Shown: positions 1 to 10,062, numbered from the stretch's first letter. The stretch: DNA of 23,266 nucleotides from Bigelowiella natans CCMP2755 (GCA_000320545.1 ADNK01001974.1:1-23266); one strand, 5' to 3'. Translations and numbers: made by a program. The notes: generated by a model from the sequence alone, not told the origin.

Positions 1-288
1 AGGTGGTGAGGCTGTTGGTGCGAAGGAGGGAGATCCTGTCGGAGTCACAGTTGGAGATTCAGTTGGCTCGGACGTGGTTGGGCTGAGGGTGGGAGATACA
101 GAAGGCGAGCTCGTGGGTGTGATCGTTGGGTTTGTTGTTGGAGTAGAGGTGGGGCCTACGGTTGAAGGGCTGGTAGATGGGATCCCTGTTGTGGGAATGA
201 GTGTTGACGGTGAAGTTGTCGGGGTACTTGTGCTAGGGGTTGTGGAAGGGCTCGCCGTTGGAGAGATAGTTGGAGTGCCGCTTGGACT

Positions 289-292
<4 letters not shown>
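1..292 (-). pseudogene. Out-of-frame remainder of the left PT-repeat stalk
   Basis: On the minus strand these bases encode the same Ser/Pro/Thr repeat (SPTxSPT type) as about 2010-2262 of the intact right copy, with almost no nucleotide differences. The upstream (GT)25 tract puts them out of frame with the left signal peptide and PA14-like region. The open frame seen on the plus strand here (74-370, Val/Gly-rich) is only the antisense reading of the PT repeat. The segment continues beyond the left edge of the window, so the rest of the stalk, the membrane span and the tail cannot be judged. Confidence 0.6.
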
Positions 293-343
<51 letters not shown>

Positions 344-871
344 AGTGGTAGGGCTTTCTGTCGGGAATGATGTTGTGGGAGATGACGTTGTTGGAGAGGT
401 ACTGGAGGAAGGAGATGATGTTGGAGAAAAAGTCCCAGGCGGTAAGAATTCAGGTTCTTCACCATCAATTGACATGCTTAAAGACAGACCCCCTCCTGCT
501 TGAAACCAAAGTAGAGCGTAGGTTGGATCCCCAGATACCATAACAGGCCCCGAGTTTCTGGAAATTGTCCCATGTCTGCCATCGTTATCCACGAGGAGAG
601 TCTTCTCTGAATATAGCACGGAGCCATCGTCCGAGCTCGTTTCAAACGTGTGGATTCCCTCAGACAGGTCTAGTCGAAACGAGTAGATGCAGACTATGTT
701 GAATCCGAATACAAGATCCAAGTCATCCCTGTCACTCACACTAGATGCTTGAAAGATTCCCAGCCAATCGTCAAGCGTCCGATCTTGGATCCTGTCAATT
801 TGCTCAAATCTGCATCTTCGCTGCACCTGCGCGGCCACCCCCATCGCCAAGACGAGAAGAGCCAACACCAT
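233..871 (-). CDS. PA14-like secreted/surface protein, left copy, frameshifted at a CA tract
   Basis: The protein starts with a signal peptide (MVLALLVLAMGVAAQ). A PA14-like region follows, with the hallmark FETSSDDGSVLYSEKTLLVD stretch and an aspartate pair typical of Ca-dependent sugar-binding loops in PA14/GLEYA domains. A Ser/Thr/Pro-rich stalk then begins. About residue 175 the frame enters a (CA)n tract read as His-Thr repeats, after which the reading is out of frame relative to the intact paralogue at 1395-3362 and stops after 212 residues. From about position 655 down to 1 the DNA is nearly identical to the paralogue in inverted orientation. The first ~75 codons are clearly diverged. 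As read, the product would lack the stalk, membrane span and tail, so it is either secreted or a broken gene. The 3' end of the ancestral gene lies beyond the window. Confidence 0.7.
293..342. repeat. (GT)25 microsatellite inside the coding region
   Basis: Twenty-five GT units replace a 49-bp non-repetitive stretch present in the right paralogue (about 1925-1975). The change is +1 nt, so the downstream reading is shifted. Unit counts of 23, 26 or 29 would restore the frame. Confidence 0.95.
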
Positions 872-1394
872 CGTTGTTAGTTGCTGTCCGCGCTTGCGCT
901 TGCCGGCAGTCGTTCAAACACGTAGTTCCCGTCAGGCTGCGCGCTGTCTCTCAGTTGCTGTCGACGCGCATGAAATGGGCAGTTGCGCCCTCTGGTTTCT
1001 CATCGCAACAACATCTAATGTATTGTCGCATTTCCAAATCAACGGGCGTTCTCCCCGTCAAAAGCCGTTCATGAAATCTCGGAAAGGATTGCCGAAGCCC
1101 AATGATGAGAGATGGAAAATTCAATCGCGACATGGATTCTGAGTTGTCGCAAAGGAAAAACAAAGAGATGACGTAGCCATTTCGCAAAACCCAAGTCGCA
1201 CCCGGGGAGAAAAAAACATAGAGCGCGCCACGAGCGCACTGTTTCCTTGCGCATGTCCGTTTGAGCATGCCTGGCGGCAGGCAATCTTGTCTTTCATCGA
1301 TAATTGCTTGTGAATTGGCAGAAACAAGAAGAGCATTACGTTGTGCCTCGGAACGGGCGAAGGATCGACCTAGCTCACAACTACAGGGCTGAGA
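872..1394. promoter_or_regulatory. Divergent intergenic spacer between the two PA14-like gene copies
   Basis: This 523-bp spacer separates two head-to-head start codons and must hold both promoters. I see no long self-complementarity between its halves, so the inverted duplication does not extend through it. No TATA box or other named element could be assigned with confidence. Confidence 0.4.
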
Positions 1395-3362
1395 ATGGCG
1401 TTTGTTCTACTTCTCGCTGCAATGATTGCGGCTGCTCAGCCAATAGAACGGAGATGTAGAAGTTTCGACGTCAACAACATCCAAGATAGGACGCTGGACG
1501 AATGGTTTGACTTCTTTGAAGGGACAAGTATAAGCTTCCTGAACGATGTAGATGTTCTTGATCAGGACGACACAGTCTGCATCTACTTGTTTAGACTAGT
1601 CTTGTCTGAGGGAATCCACACGTTTGAAACGAGCTCGGACGATGGCTCCGTGCTATATTCAGAGAAGACTCTCCTCGTGGATAACGATGGCAGACATGGG
1701 ACAAGGTCCAGAAACTCGGAGCCTGTTATGGTATCTGGGGATCCAACCTACGCTCTACTTTGGTTTCAAGCAGGAGGGGGTCTGTCTTTAAGCATGTCAA
1801 TTGATGGTGAAGAACCTGAATTCTTACCGCCTGGGACTTTTTCTCCAACATCATCTCCTTCCTCCAGTACCTCTCCAACAACGTCATCTCCCACAACATC
1901 ATTCCCGACAGAAAGCCCTACCACTGACACCCCCACACTCACTCCAACCACTGGTACACCTACATCTACTCCTACTGCAAGTCCAAGCGGCACTCCAACT
2001 ATCTCTCCAACGGCGAGCCCTTCCACAACCCCTAGCACAAGTACCCCGACAACTTCACCGTCAACACTCATTCCCACAACAGGGATCCCATCTACCAGCC
2101 CTTCAACCGTAGGCCCCACCTCTACTCCAACAACAAACCCAACGATCACACCCACGAGCTCGCCTTCTGTATCTCCCACCCTCAGCCCAACCACGTCCGA
2201 GCCAACTGAATCTCCAACTGTGACTCCGACAGGATCTCCCTCCTTCGCACCAACAGCCTCACCAACCTTATCCCCAACTCTTAGCCCCAGCACCGCAACA
2301 CCAAGTCAAACTCCCAGCGCCACGCCAACCGAAAGCCCTCTGACGTCAGGCCCTACGAACACGCCACTAACATGTGCTCCAACAGCAACACCGACCAACT
2401 CACCAACTGGGAGGCCAACGTCATCAGCGCCTTCCTCCACCCCAACGTCCAGCGCTCCTACTCAAACGTGCAGCCCCTCTATCTCGCCGACAACATCTCT
2501 CAGAGGAGCAGGGGGGAATTCGGGAGGAGGAGGAGGAGGAGGAGGAGGACAAATCACTCCACCGGATGACTTAGCAGGAGAAGGGGGAGGAGGTGGGGGG
2601 GAAGACTCATCATCGGCCATTATTGGGGGTGCTGTCGCCGCTATTGTGGTCGCAGCAGCAGCGATGGGATACTTCTGCTATCGGTACAAATATCACACTT
2701 GCTGTGTAGCATGCTGTGTGCTTTTGCTTGCGTCAGGGAAGAAGAAGAAGAAGAAGAAGAAGAAGAAGAAGAAGAAGAAGAGAAACAACAACAACAAGCA
2801 TGATGGTAATGATGATGATGATGATGATGATGACGACGTGGTTGACGAGCGAGGACGCAACTTGTCTTCGGACAATGGAGCACTTCATCAGTCGACGGAT
2901 GGTGCACCGAACAAAGACTCAGAGACGATGCAGCAACAGCAGCAGCAGGGCGGCAGATCGCCGAAGAGTGATGAGAAAAATGATGGATCCTCGTTGAGCA
3001 ACATAGAATCCTCAATGTTCAACAACGGACGCAGCCCGAAGAGCGAGTCAAAAAGTAGGACAGCTGACTTTGGAACGAGCAGCACTGACATTGAACGGCG
3101 AAGATTGACGGTCGGCAATCCTCTAGCCTCACAGCAGCCCTTAGCACGTTCTTCGAACAGTGAGCTTGCGGTATCTACATCCCTGCGAGGAAACTCCAGC
3201 ACAAACAGAGCATGGAGGCATTCTGGCAGCGCTATGTCATTAGGACATCATCACAAATCAATGACTACGCCACTGCCATCTTCCAGTGCCATTCATGCTC
3301 CAGGGGCGGGGGAGAAACCTGTTGCTGACGAGGCCGGGTTCAACGTCTACAGTTTGTATTGA
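1395..3362 (+). CDS. PA14-like, PT-repeat, single-pass membrane surface protein
   Basis: An uninterrupted 655-residue reading frame. In order: signal peptide (about 1-15); PA14-like domain (about 20-138) with a GIHTF...SSDDGS...LLVDNDGRHG core and a WFQAGGG strand; Ser/Thr/Pro repeat stalk (about 145-368) built of xPTxSPT units; Gly-rich hinge (about 371-403); membrane span (about 408-430, AIIGGAVAAIVVAAAAMGYF); a Cys-rich juxtamembrane patch (CCVACC) that could be lipidated. A cytoplasmic tail of about 220 residues has a Lys run, an Asp run and a Gln run, each coded by a triplet repeat, and ends in VYSLY. PA14-family domains often bind glycans, so a cell-surface adhesin or recognition role is inferred, not shown. 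The start was chosen because it gives the signal peptide, and the left paralogue begins at the equivalent place. No intron is needed. Confidence 0.85.
   Translation: MAFVLLLAAMIAAAQPIERRCRSFDVNNIQDRTLDEWFDFFEGTSISFLNDVDVLDQDDTVCIYLFRLVLSEGIHTFETSSDDGSVLYSEKTLLVDNDGRHGTRSRNSEPVMVSGDPTYALLWFQAGGGLSLSMSIDGEEPEFLPPGTFSPTSSPSSSTSPTTSSPTTSFPTESPTTDTPTLTPTTGTPTSTPTASPSGTPTISPTASPSTTPSTSTPTTSPSTLIPTTGIPSTSPSTVGPTSTPTTNPTITPTSSPSVSPTLSPTTSEPTESPTVTPTGSPSFAPTASPTLSPTLSPSTATPSQTPSATPTESPLTSGPTNTPLTCAPTATPTNSPTGRPTSSAPSSTPTSSAPTQTCSPSISPTTSLRGAGGNSGGGGGGGGGQITPPDDLAGEGGGGGGEDSSSAIIGGAVAAIVVAAAAMGYFCYRYKYHTCCVACCVLLLASGKKKKKKKKKKKKKKRNNNNKHDGNDDDDDDDDDVVDERGRNLSSDNGALHQSTDGAPNKDSETMQQQQQQGGRSPKSDEKNDGSSLSNIESSMFNNGRSPKSESKSRTADFGTSSTDIERRRLTVGNPLASQQPLARSSNSELAVSTSLRGNSSTNRAWRHSGSAMSLGHHHKSMTTPLPSSSAIHAPGAGEKPVADEAGFNVYSLY
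2738..2780 (+). repeat. Coding (AAG)n triplet tract (poly-Lys)
   Basis: The triplet run encodes about 14 lysines just inside the predicted membrane span. A (GAT)n run at about 2802-2834 (poly-Asp) and a CAG run near 2930-2948 (poly-Gln) follow. All are in frame, so length changes add or remove residues without breaking the gene. Confidence 0.9.
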
Positions 3363-4428
3363 TTATCATTTTTCCAAACATGCATCTCTTACTGTAAGTC
3401 TCATCGTATGCAAGCACATGTGCTCCGTTATGACAGCAGTCATCATCAATGATTTGTGTTTTTTGAAAGAGTGCATGATGAAGAATGACGAACTTGTCAT
3501 GAAACATGTCCTCATCATTAGTTGGCTAATCAAGAAAATGCAGCAGCATGCAGCACTCTTTTGTCATAGATGTGGAATTGTCAATGTGGGCAAGACGCTG
3601 CCTTGAGAAATGTGCGGCACATGTCTAGATGTGATGGTGTGTGATGAAAATGCACGACCAGAGCTCACTGTTGCGCAACAAACTTGGCTTGTGTCATCAC
3701 ACTTTGTCATTCTATTTGTGGTGATTCAATGATCACATGTGATGCCCCCTCCTGCTTTGACGTTGTGCCTGTGCTTTGCGTAGCAAATGAACAGAATCTA
3801 ACGGCATCAACACACTACCACGTCTTGGAATGAACACATGTTTTCATTGTGTTTTGCTGTGAGCACGTACAGCCATGCTAGCATGCGTAAAAATGCATGC
3901 GCATCACATTTAATTGCTGATGTGAGCGAATGCATAGCTGCAGAACTCCTACATGTACATCGTGCAGCACGACTGATCAACAGATTTGCACTGCGACCAT
4001 CCTAGATGCTAACAGGGGCATTTATTGATGATGCATGTGGATGCATGTGCAGCGTACCACGCGCATGTGTGTGTGTACCTAGCGCCACACATGTAGCCGT
4101 CAGCAAAATCAACAGTCACATTGTGCACTGACTGTGTGCATGGCTTGATGGGTTGCGACACGTTCTGTAGAGTATGAAGCATTCATTATGCAAGCCGCAG
4201 CCACAGTACGAAGCGCACATTTGCAGCTACATCGTGCAGTAAATACCTTATACTTTCGCAACAATCAGCATGCGGCTCTTAGCAACAGTGCTAGAGTTGT
4301 TATGGGGCAGGATTAAGTCGAAGACTTTGTGAAATCTGGCTCAACTCCGTATTTTCGGACTCCCAACGGCCAGCAACTGTAGATGCCTGTTGGAGCGATT
4401 AGGGTGTTGTGTGGCCTATTGTATCTTT

Positions 4429-4470
<42 letters not shown>

Positions 4471-5583
4471 TTCCCGATGTGTGGCGTGTGTGATGTATAT
4501 CTTAGGCGAAATTTCATGAAATATATATGGGCCAATACCATACGACAAAAATCATCATCGTTTTCAATATCGTAAGGACTTCCGTGGAAACACGATTCTC
4601 CTTTCCATAAACGAGCATAACGGTAGCTGTTATTTGTCAGCAGGTGTACAGAAATCCATTATCATGACAACCTCGAGAGCGAATATCCTCCCATTACTCG
4701 AAAGATACGTCGTGCACACGTAGCGCCTGAGTTGAGTAGGTAACCATGTACGAGGCGGTTCCGCCAGATCAATTTTTATGCAGATGGAAAGCAGAGAGCA
4801 CGGCTATCATCAGCGCGCAGGAGTGTCATTCGACAGCAAAGCTGATGTTGATGAATGGCTGCTATTTGTTTGGTTACCGAGCTGCAACCGGTCTTTGCAC
4901 GTTCCCCACCCCAAGGCAAATGACGCCTCCGGGGTTGTCGGGATCTGACTTGACGATGCCGTTGCACACGGCCTTGCTAAACCTGGGCATGCGAGAAGAT
5001 GTTAAGCTTCACGATTACTAGAGGTTGAAACGAGCGATCGCGCGTTCAAAGTACAATTGCAATAGATCTATCTCGCTGAAATCCTCTCACGTATTCGTTT
5101 TATTGTGTCGTAGTACATACGTATATCGCAGGCCGTTATTTTCAAGAGCGACAGCTTCGTCGACAGAGAATGCAGCAGTTGCCTAGGCGTTATGTATTTT
5201 TGGGTAATTCAATGTGGAGTAGGAGCTCGTATAATTAAGAAGATTTCGCGTAGTAATGTTGCTGCCGCAGCTGCCTGTTACTGGTGACAAGGAACGATTA
5301 GTGTAAGTGGTGCTGCTGCAGCAGCCTCGCTGAACGTTACTGCAAAGAGGACAAAGTATTGTTGTTCAACCTCTTCGTCGCTGCCATGAAGAATCGGAGC
5401 AAGTTTCTGATTCGCAAAAGAGAATATGAACTCGACAATTCGAAGAAAATGAAAACGAAATCGCAATATATTCATCACAGCTCGGCGCACGCGTGTAGGG
5501 CGCAGGAAGATGAGCAATCAATTGTCGGTGTTTTTCGTCCAGTGCCCAAATTATGACCATTCTTGCTAGAAACATCCGCTACT
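3363..5583. other. Gene-poor stretch, no supported gene
   Basis: The region holds a CATG/TGCA-rich domain at about 3850-4300, a (TC)18 tract at 4431-4466, and scattered short frames. A minus-strand frame near 5190-5350, preceded by a CCTCTTTGCAG acceptor-like site, and another near 4890-5000 could be exons. I could not link them to a start, a family or each other. Confidence 0.4.
4431..4466 (+). repeat. (TC)18 microsatellite
   Basis: Perfect dinucleotide run in a gene-poor region. Confidence 0.95.
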
Positions 5584-6350
5584 TTATCGTTCTGTTATTT
5601 TTTGGTGCTTCACACTGCGAAATTTTATATAGACCAGGGCGGCAGATTTCGGATCAGAATTGGCCATGGCTTCCTTCACCCTCCCCTCGATAAGCCTACA
5701 GCATGAGCTGATATGTGGAGGGGATCCAGGTATACGGAGCGTTTGTTAGAGAGTACTTACGGGTCAAGATGGCGCCATTTGCCGATAACGATCTTTTCCC
5801 CGGAGTTGAGAAACACCTGATTTGAGAGTATTTGTTGGCCTTAGCGGTAAGCGACGGGAACAAGACAAACTTCATTTTTTTCCGTGTGGAAATACAAGAA
5901 TTGTTGTGTTCAATGGCGATTTTGTCAGTCCTACTAGCGCGCCGGGGTTTTCCGGTTTAAAAGCCCGATCATAGAGCGTTCCGTACTTGGCCTCCACTGG
6001 CACCTCGAATTCAATCACCCCAGACTTTGCTAAGTAGCGAGGGGGTGAGGAAAGCAGGTATGAGTAATGACGCAATCATGAGTTGGGGCAGGCACATTAG
6101 ACACACTGCTGTTGCAAGAGACTTTCATTCCACCTTTGTACACGCTCAGGTCGCCGCTACTCGCAGAACCCATACGGGTCGGAACCCACTGCAGCGCTGA
6201 TGAGATGAGTAGGAGGCGGCGAATGAAGCTTCTCCTAGGCAGCTCGCTGATCGATGTCGGGGATGGTGAAGAAGTTATTTGCGATGAAGAACTGGGAGGG
6301 GGACTCATCTTGGTCATGGCCATTGCAGCCGTTCCTCTTCTTCCTATTTC
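5584..6350 (-). CDS. Spliced protein with a thylakoid-lumen-like presequence, function unknown
   Basis: Reconstructed exons, each joining in phase: 6134-6350, 5896-6029, 5761-5816, 5584-5695. The best sites are the pyrimidine-rich acceptor ending CTACTTAG before 6029, the donor GTAAGT after 5761 and CTGTAG before 5695; the donor after 5896 (GTATTT) is weak. Exon one has a Ser/Pro-rich stretch, then LPRRSFIRRLLLISSALQW ending in a GSASSG cleavage-like site. That twin-Arg plus hydrophobic layout matches Tat-type thylakoid-lumen transfer signals. The mature part reads roughly VYKAKSGVIEFEVPVEAKYG... NPGALVGLTKSPLNTTIL... GKWRHLDP... VKEAMANSDP, which I cannot place in a family with confidence (a PsbP-like lumen protein is only a guess). 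The reading stays open upstream of 6323 to an acceptor-like CTCACAG, so a first exon with an ER signal is expected beyond 6350 but was not found. Confidence 0.5.
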
Positions 6351-6438
6351 CTGTGAGCGAAGGAAGCAGAGAGTGTGTAGGTTGTTTTCGCGAGACAGAG
6401 ACGAAAAATGCTTCTCACAGCAGCAGAATTCTCGGATC

Positions 6439-6461
6439 GTTGTGTGTGTGTGTGTGTGTGT
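6439..6461 (+). repeat. (GT)n microsatellite
   Basis: Short dinucleotide run just upstream (in the minus sense) of the first recognised exon of the lumen-targeted gene; probably in its first intron or promoter. Confidence 0.9.
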
Positions 6462-6699
6462 CTGTGTGTATGCCAGCGAATATATGGTCGAAGCATTCGA
6501 AGATGAACAATGGACTGGTTACTACCCGCGGATGGAGAAAGCGAAGGGACCAGGGGCGTGTCGACGGGGCCGGCGACGCGTACATGTTTTGGATGTTGTT
6601 GTTGGATGTCAGAATAGACAATTATTTAAGCGGCATATATCGTATAATGAAGACCGACGAAAATGTCTCCTGAACATTTTCCCCCTGCGACAGGGATAA

Positions 6700-7855
6700 A
6701 CTATCGTCGCATGACGAGAAAGCGAAGAAGGGCAGCTTCGTTGCATGAGACACCGTCGGCTCGGAGCTGAGAAAGGGACGAGCAGGAGTGGAGTGTGTTC
6801 AATGCTCCAGCTCCATGCATTGCATTGGAATGGGTGTCAATTGACTGATTGATTGATTCATTCAATCATTCAGCTCCAGCATGGGAATTCAATTCACTCA
6901 TTCATTCACAATTCAAATGACAGCGGTAGAATGAATGCAATCAGAGGTCTCACACGCTGTGTGTGATTTGTTTTGGTGATCCAAGCAACAACAATGTTTC
7001 GCACGACAGTCAGTCAAGTCACTGGACAGCACGCAATGGACATCATCATTGCGAAGACATTCTAGTCTTTTGCAGTTTCTGGATCGTGCATTTTGCAGCG
7101 TCGAATGTGCCAGTCAGAATTTTCACTTTGCTCCACATCATCGCACGATGATCACTTGCTTGCCATTGCTGTGCTCCACACACACGTGCTGCACGACAGT
7201 GTTGCGCGCACACATGCTTGAATGAATGAAGCTACTTGTGATGGGCACATGCATGTCAGGACAATAGATGTCCACAGTCAGGATGTCTGCTTTTGACACA
7301 ACATTTCATGTTGTCACGTTCTTTGCCGCAATGCCACACAAAAAACATGTGGCTACACGCGCGCATGGACTGGACATGCTAGCATGTTCATGCTTGTTTT
7401 ACATGAACTACGCTCATGAACGTGAGCTGATTCTTTGTGATTCGCAGCCTATCTAGCGCGCTATGCACACTCATATTATTCACACAGAGCACAGTGGACA
7501 CAACAACGTACATATCCTGCTACTGCACTAATGCAGTATGTACATGTCAGATAGGTATTTGCGAGCTGCGTGAATGAAAGGTAAAATGTGTTTATACGAC
7601 ACATTCTAATGTAGCATGTATCTCAACGATTAAGTTTGCTCCGCGCTCGTTTTAAGAAAACCTTTTCCATGTATTGTTCCTAACGTGTGTACTGCAGGCA
7701 CTATAAATAGCATTCACCGAACAATGTGCTAACCAAATATCTCAATTCACACATATATGTGGGGTCGCAAATAATATATTACGGAGGTTGGCCCTAGGCA
7801 CATGGCACCTGTACCGCATATCTGTCTTAATCCTTTACTACAGTATCACCGTCTC
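6700..7855. other. Gene-poor stretch with ATTC/GATT tetranucleotide repeats
   Basis: I see no gene here. Around 6838-6915 there are interleaved GATT and CATT tetranucleotide units that are partly self-complementary. From 6950 to 7520 the composition is rich in CATG, TGCA and GTGCTGCAC-like words. Confidence 0.5.
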
Positions 7856-8860
7856 TCAATATCCTACAACCAATGAGGAATTGATGTGATTCAAGAACCT
7901 ATCAGCATAAAACGAAGGTGGCTCTGTCGATTTGTTATGCTCGCAGAATTTCATCAGTCTCGCAATCTTTTTCTTCATGTTCCAATCCTGATCATAACAA
8001 GGTAGAAGGAATTAATTTAGGTGAAATTGAATGGTTACTCCAGCATAGACGAGGAATTATCAATGTAACACAATGCTATCTTCGCACGCTCTTTTCCTGC
8101 AACGATTATCTCCACCACGCCATCATCACCCTCCCCGCTGTCATATACCTGCAGGAAGTCAATGAGACCGACATAAGCCGAGTAATTTTCCCCAGCATAA
8201 GTGGCCTTGATTACGCATTTGCTTTTCCTGCTACATATATCGCTTGGCTCATCTTGAGAACTAGTTTGTGCGTGCGGTCTTCTCCTTCGTCCTAGTTTAA
8301 ATCTCCGTATTGGAAAAGGAGGGCATCTCTTCCTCTTCATCGCCTCCTCTTCCTCCTCCGCTCCCCCATTCTCTTCTGTCCTCTTCATTGCCAGAATGAG
8401 AGAGTAGTCCATGAGGCCCTTCCCACGCAAAAACTGCACATCTCTGTATCAACACCATCATGCAGATTCTCCGTTACTCAATCTTGGAATTCTATATAGA
8501 AGAATCAAGTGACTCGGAACAAAGCAGAAGGTACCTTGATAGCACGCCCAAGAGCTCCTTCTTGGTCTGCATATTCATGCCAATTTGCAGAGTCCTTGCC
8601 TCTATTTTCCCGGATTTATATAGGGCTCTCTCCGTGATGGCCGTCCTTGAGAAGAACGGCCACCGATAAGGCAGCGTGTACCTTTTGTGTAGGAAACGAA
8701 AACAACTGAGGATGATTATGTGCACGCACAGCAGAATATGTTGATAATTTTGAGTGAAACGGCCTTGCCAAGGGACTTGGCACAGCAATCGAGCCTATTC
8801 ACTGGCGATGAATCCGAGGATTGTGTTATGTATGTTCCATCTCTGTGGTGCTGACATCGG

Positions 8861-8891
<31 letters not shown>

Positions 8892-9297
8892 TCCATCTCA
8901 TCGTGCTTTGCATTCTGGCTATTTTTGGTGCAGCGCAGGATGCTGTACCAACGGTTCCGCCTTATCGGGACCTTTCGATTCCCCGAAATCAATTTCTTGT
9001 CATCGTCGCATCCTATTGTTCAGTGACAGTAGCGATACGCACGAGAAGTGTCAGTAGTCATTGAAGCTGTTGCTTTCTTTACGAGCGAGAGCAGCAACCG
9101 CAGGCTGTTGTTCCAGAAACATAAAATTTCTCCCCCCCCCCTCTCTATCTCTCTCTCTCATTCTCTTTGGACACCTTTTATATCGTACAATAGATCGAAA
9201 TGCGTAGCTTCATGGCCGGGAAACCAATTATTCATTACGATCCAGATGCGTCCCTAAAGGCGAGCAATATCAGGAGTCTCTGTCAGAAGATGTTAAG

Positions 9298-9376
<79 letters not shown>

Positions 9377-10062
9377 AAGGTGCACACTCTAGCACACAAC
9401 ACCCCTCTTTTGTGGGTGTAAGAAGGTTTGGGAAACAAACAAAAATCAGAGCAGCTACTTGGTGTTCAAAATGTAGGAAGATCCGTGCGAGAAGGGAGGG
9501 CCCACGAGTTACATGAGACGTGTACTCTTGCGTGACTTGGAGCAACGTTTCCTTCATTTGTACATCAAAGTTTGTTGAAAAAGGTGCATTATGGAATGGT
9601 ATCACAAGGAAATAAAATATAGATTCTTCTATAGAAACGGTGCCCAAATTAACTACCCGCCGCTGTATACTGTGGCGTTCTCCCTGCTTCTTGTTCATGC
9701 CTCTTGTTTCTCTCTTTCTATTCTCTCCCTCCCCCTTCTTCTTTTGTTGCTCAATACTCTTCGTACATGATCTGCCTTCGAGAGCGTCTTGAGGATGTAC
9801 CGCATATCTTTCGACACAATATGGAGCGCGCCTCCCTTCCCACCCATCCACCGTACGTCACTGAAGTTAACACTTAAACAAACAGAGGAAATGAATGTTA
9901 ATACCATTAAAAAGACTGATGCTCCATAATATCATCTTGCAATTCAGTTCAATCATGGAAATAAAATTACTTTTCCTTGAGAAAGTCGGCTTCGATCGAA
10001 AAGTGACTCCTAATATCTGCGAATAATCTCGGTGAATACATCTTCACCACCGCAGAGCCCAC
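7856..10062 (-). CDS. Phosphatidylinositol phosphate kinase (PIPK), at least 8 exons
   Basis: Exons from 5' to 3': 9971-10062, 9758-9860, 9459-9551, 9175-9253, 8949-9012, 8535-8705, 8149-8443, 7856-7987. All codon phases agree, giving 1029 nt ending in TGA. PIPK landmarks appear in the family's order: MYSPRLFADIRSHFSI (the DYxPxVFxxLRxxFGI segment); GGKGGALHIVSKDMRYILKT, a glycine loop plus ATP-binding Lys; LLQVTQEYTSHV...SLLARIF; WIVMNNWFPG; YDIKGCDDDKKL (the DLKG catalytic motif in its CDDDK variant); FLRGKGLMDYSLIL; VGLIDFLQ (the IID metal-binding site); then FYADRFLNHI at the C-terminus. The enzyme phosphorylates phosphoinositides at membranes. An acidic/basic insert separates MDYSL from GLIDFLQ. 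Weakest splice choices are the acceptor at 9552 and the donor at 8948. N-terminal exons above 10062 are not resolved. Introns are 91-243 bp. Confidence 0.85.
9299..9372. repeat. Compound (CA)16(GA)21 microsatellite in a PIPK intron
   Basis: The tract lies in the intron 9254-9458. In the sense of the gene it reads (TC)n(TG)n. Confidence 0.95.

Noticed and set aside
74..370. Val/Gly-rich plus-strand frame (and the similar minus frame 1766-2293)
   Set aside because: Both are antisense readings of the PT-repeat stalk; the sense frame has the signal peptide, PA14-like domain and membrane span.
4746..5021. 91-residue plus-strand frame starting MYEAVPPDQF
   Set aside because: No family resemblance, no flanking splice or signal support; could equally be antisense to a minus-strand exon, so not annotated.
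6112..6699. 195-residue plus-strand frame
   Set aside because: It runs antisense to the lumen-protein exons and through a GT microsatellite; no motif and no plausible start context.
9270..9851. Single 193-residue minus-strand frame
   Set aside because: It joins a real PIPK exon (9459-9551) to intron and microsatellite sequence; only the exon part is kinase-like.
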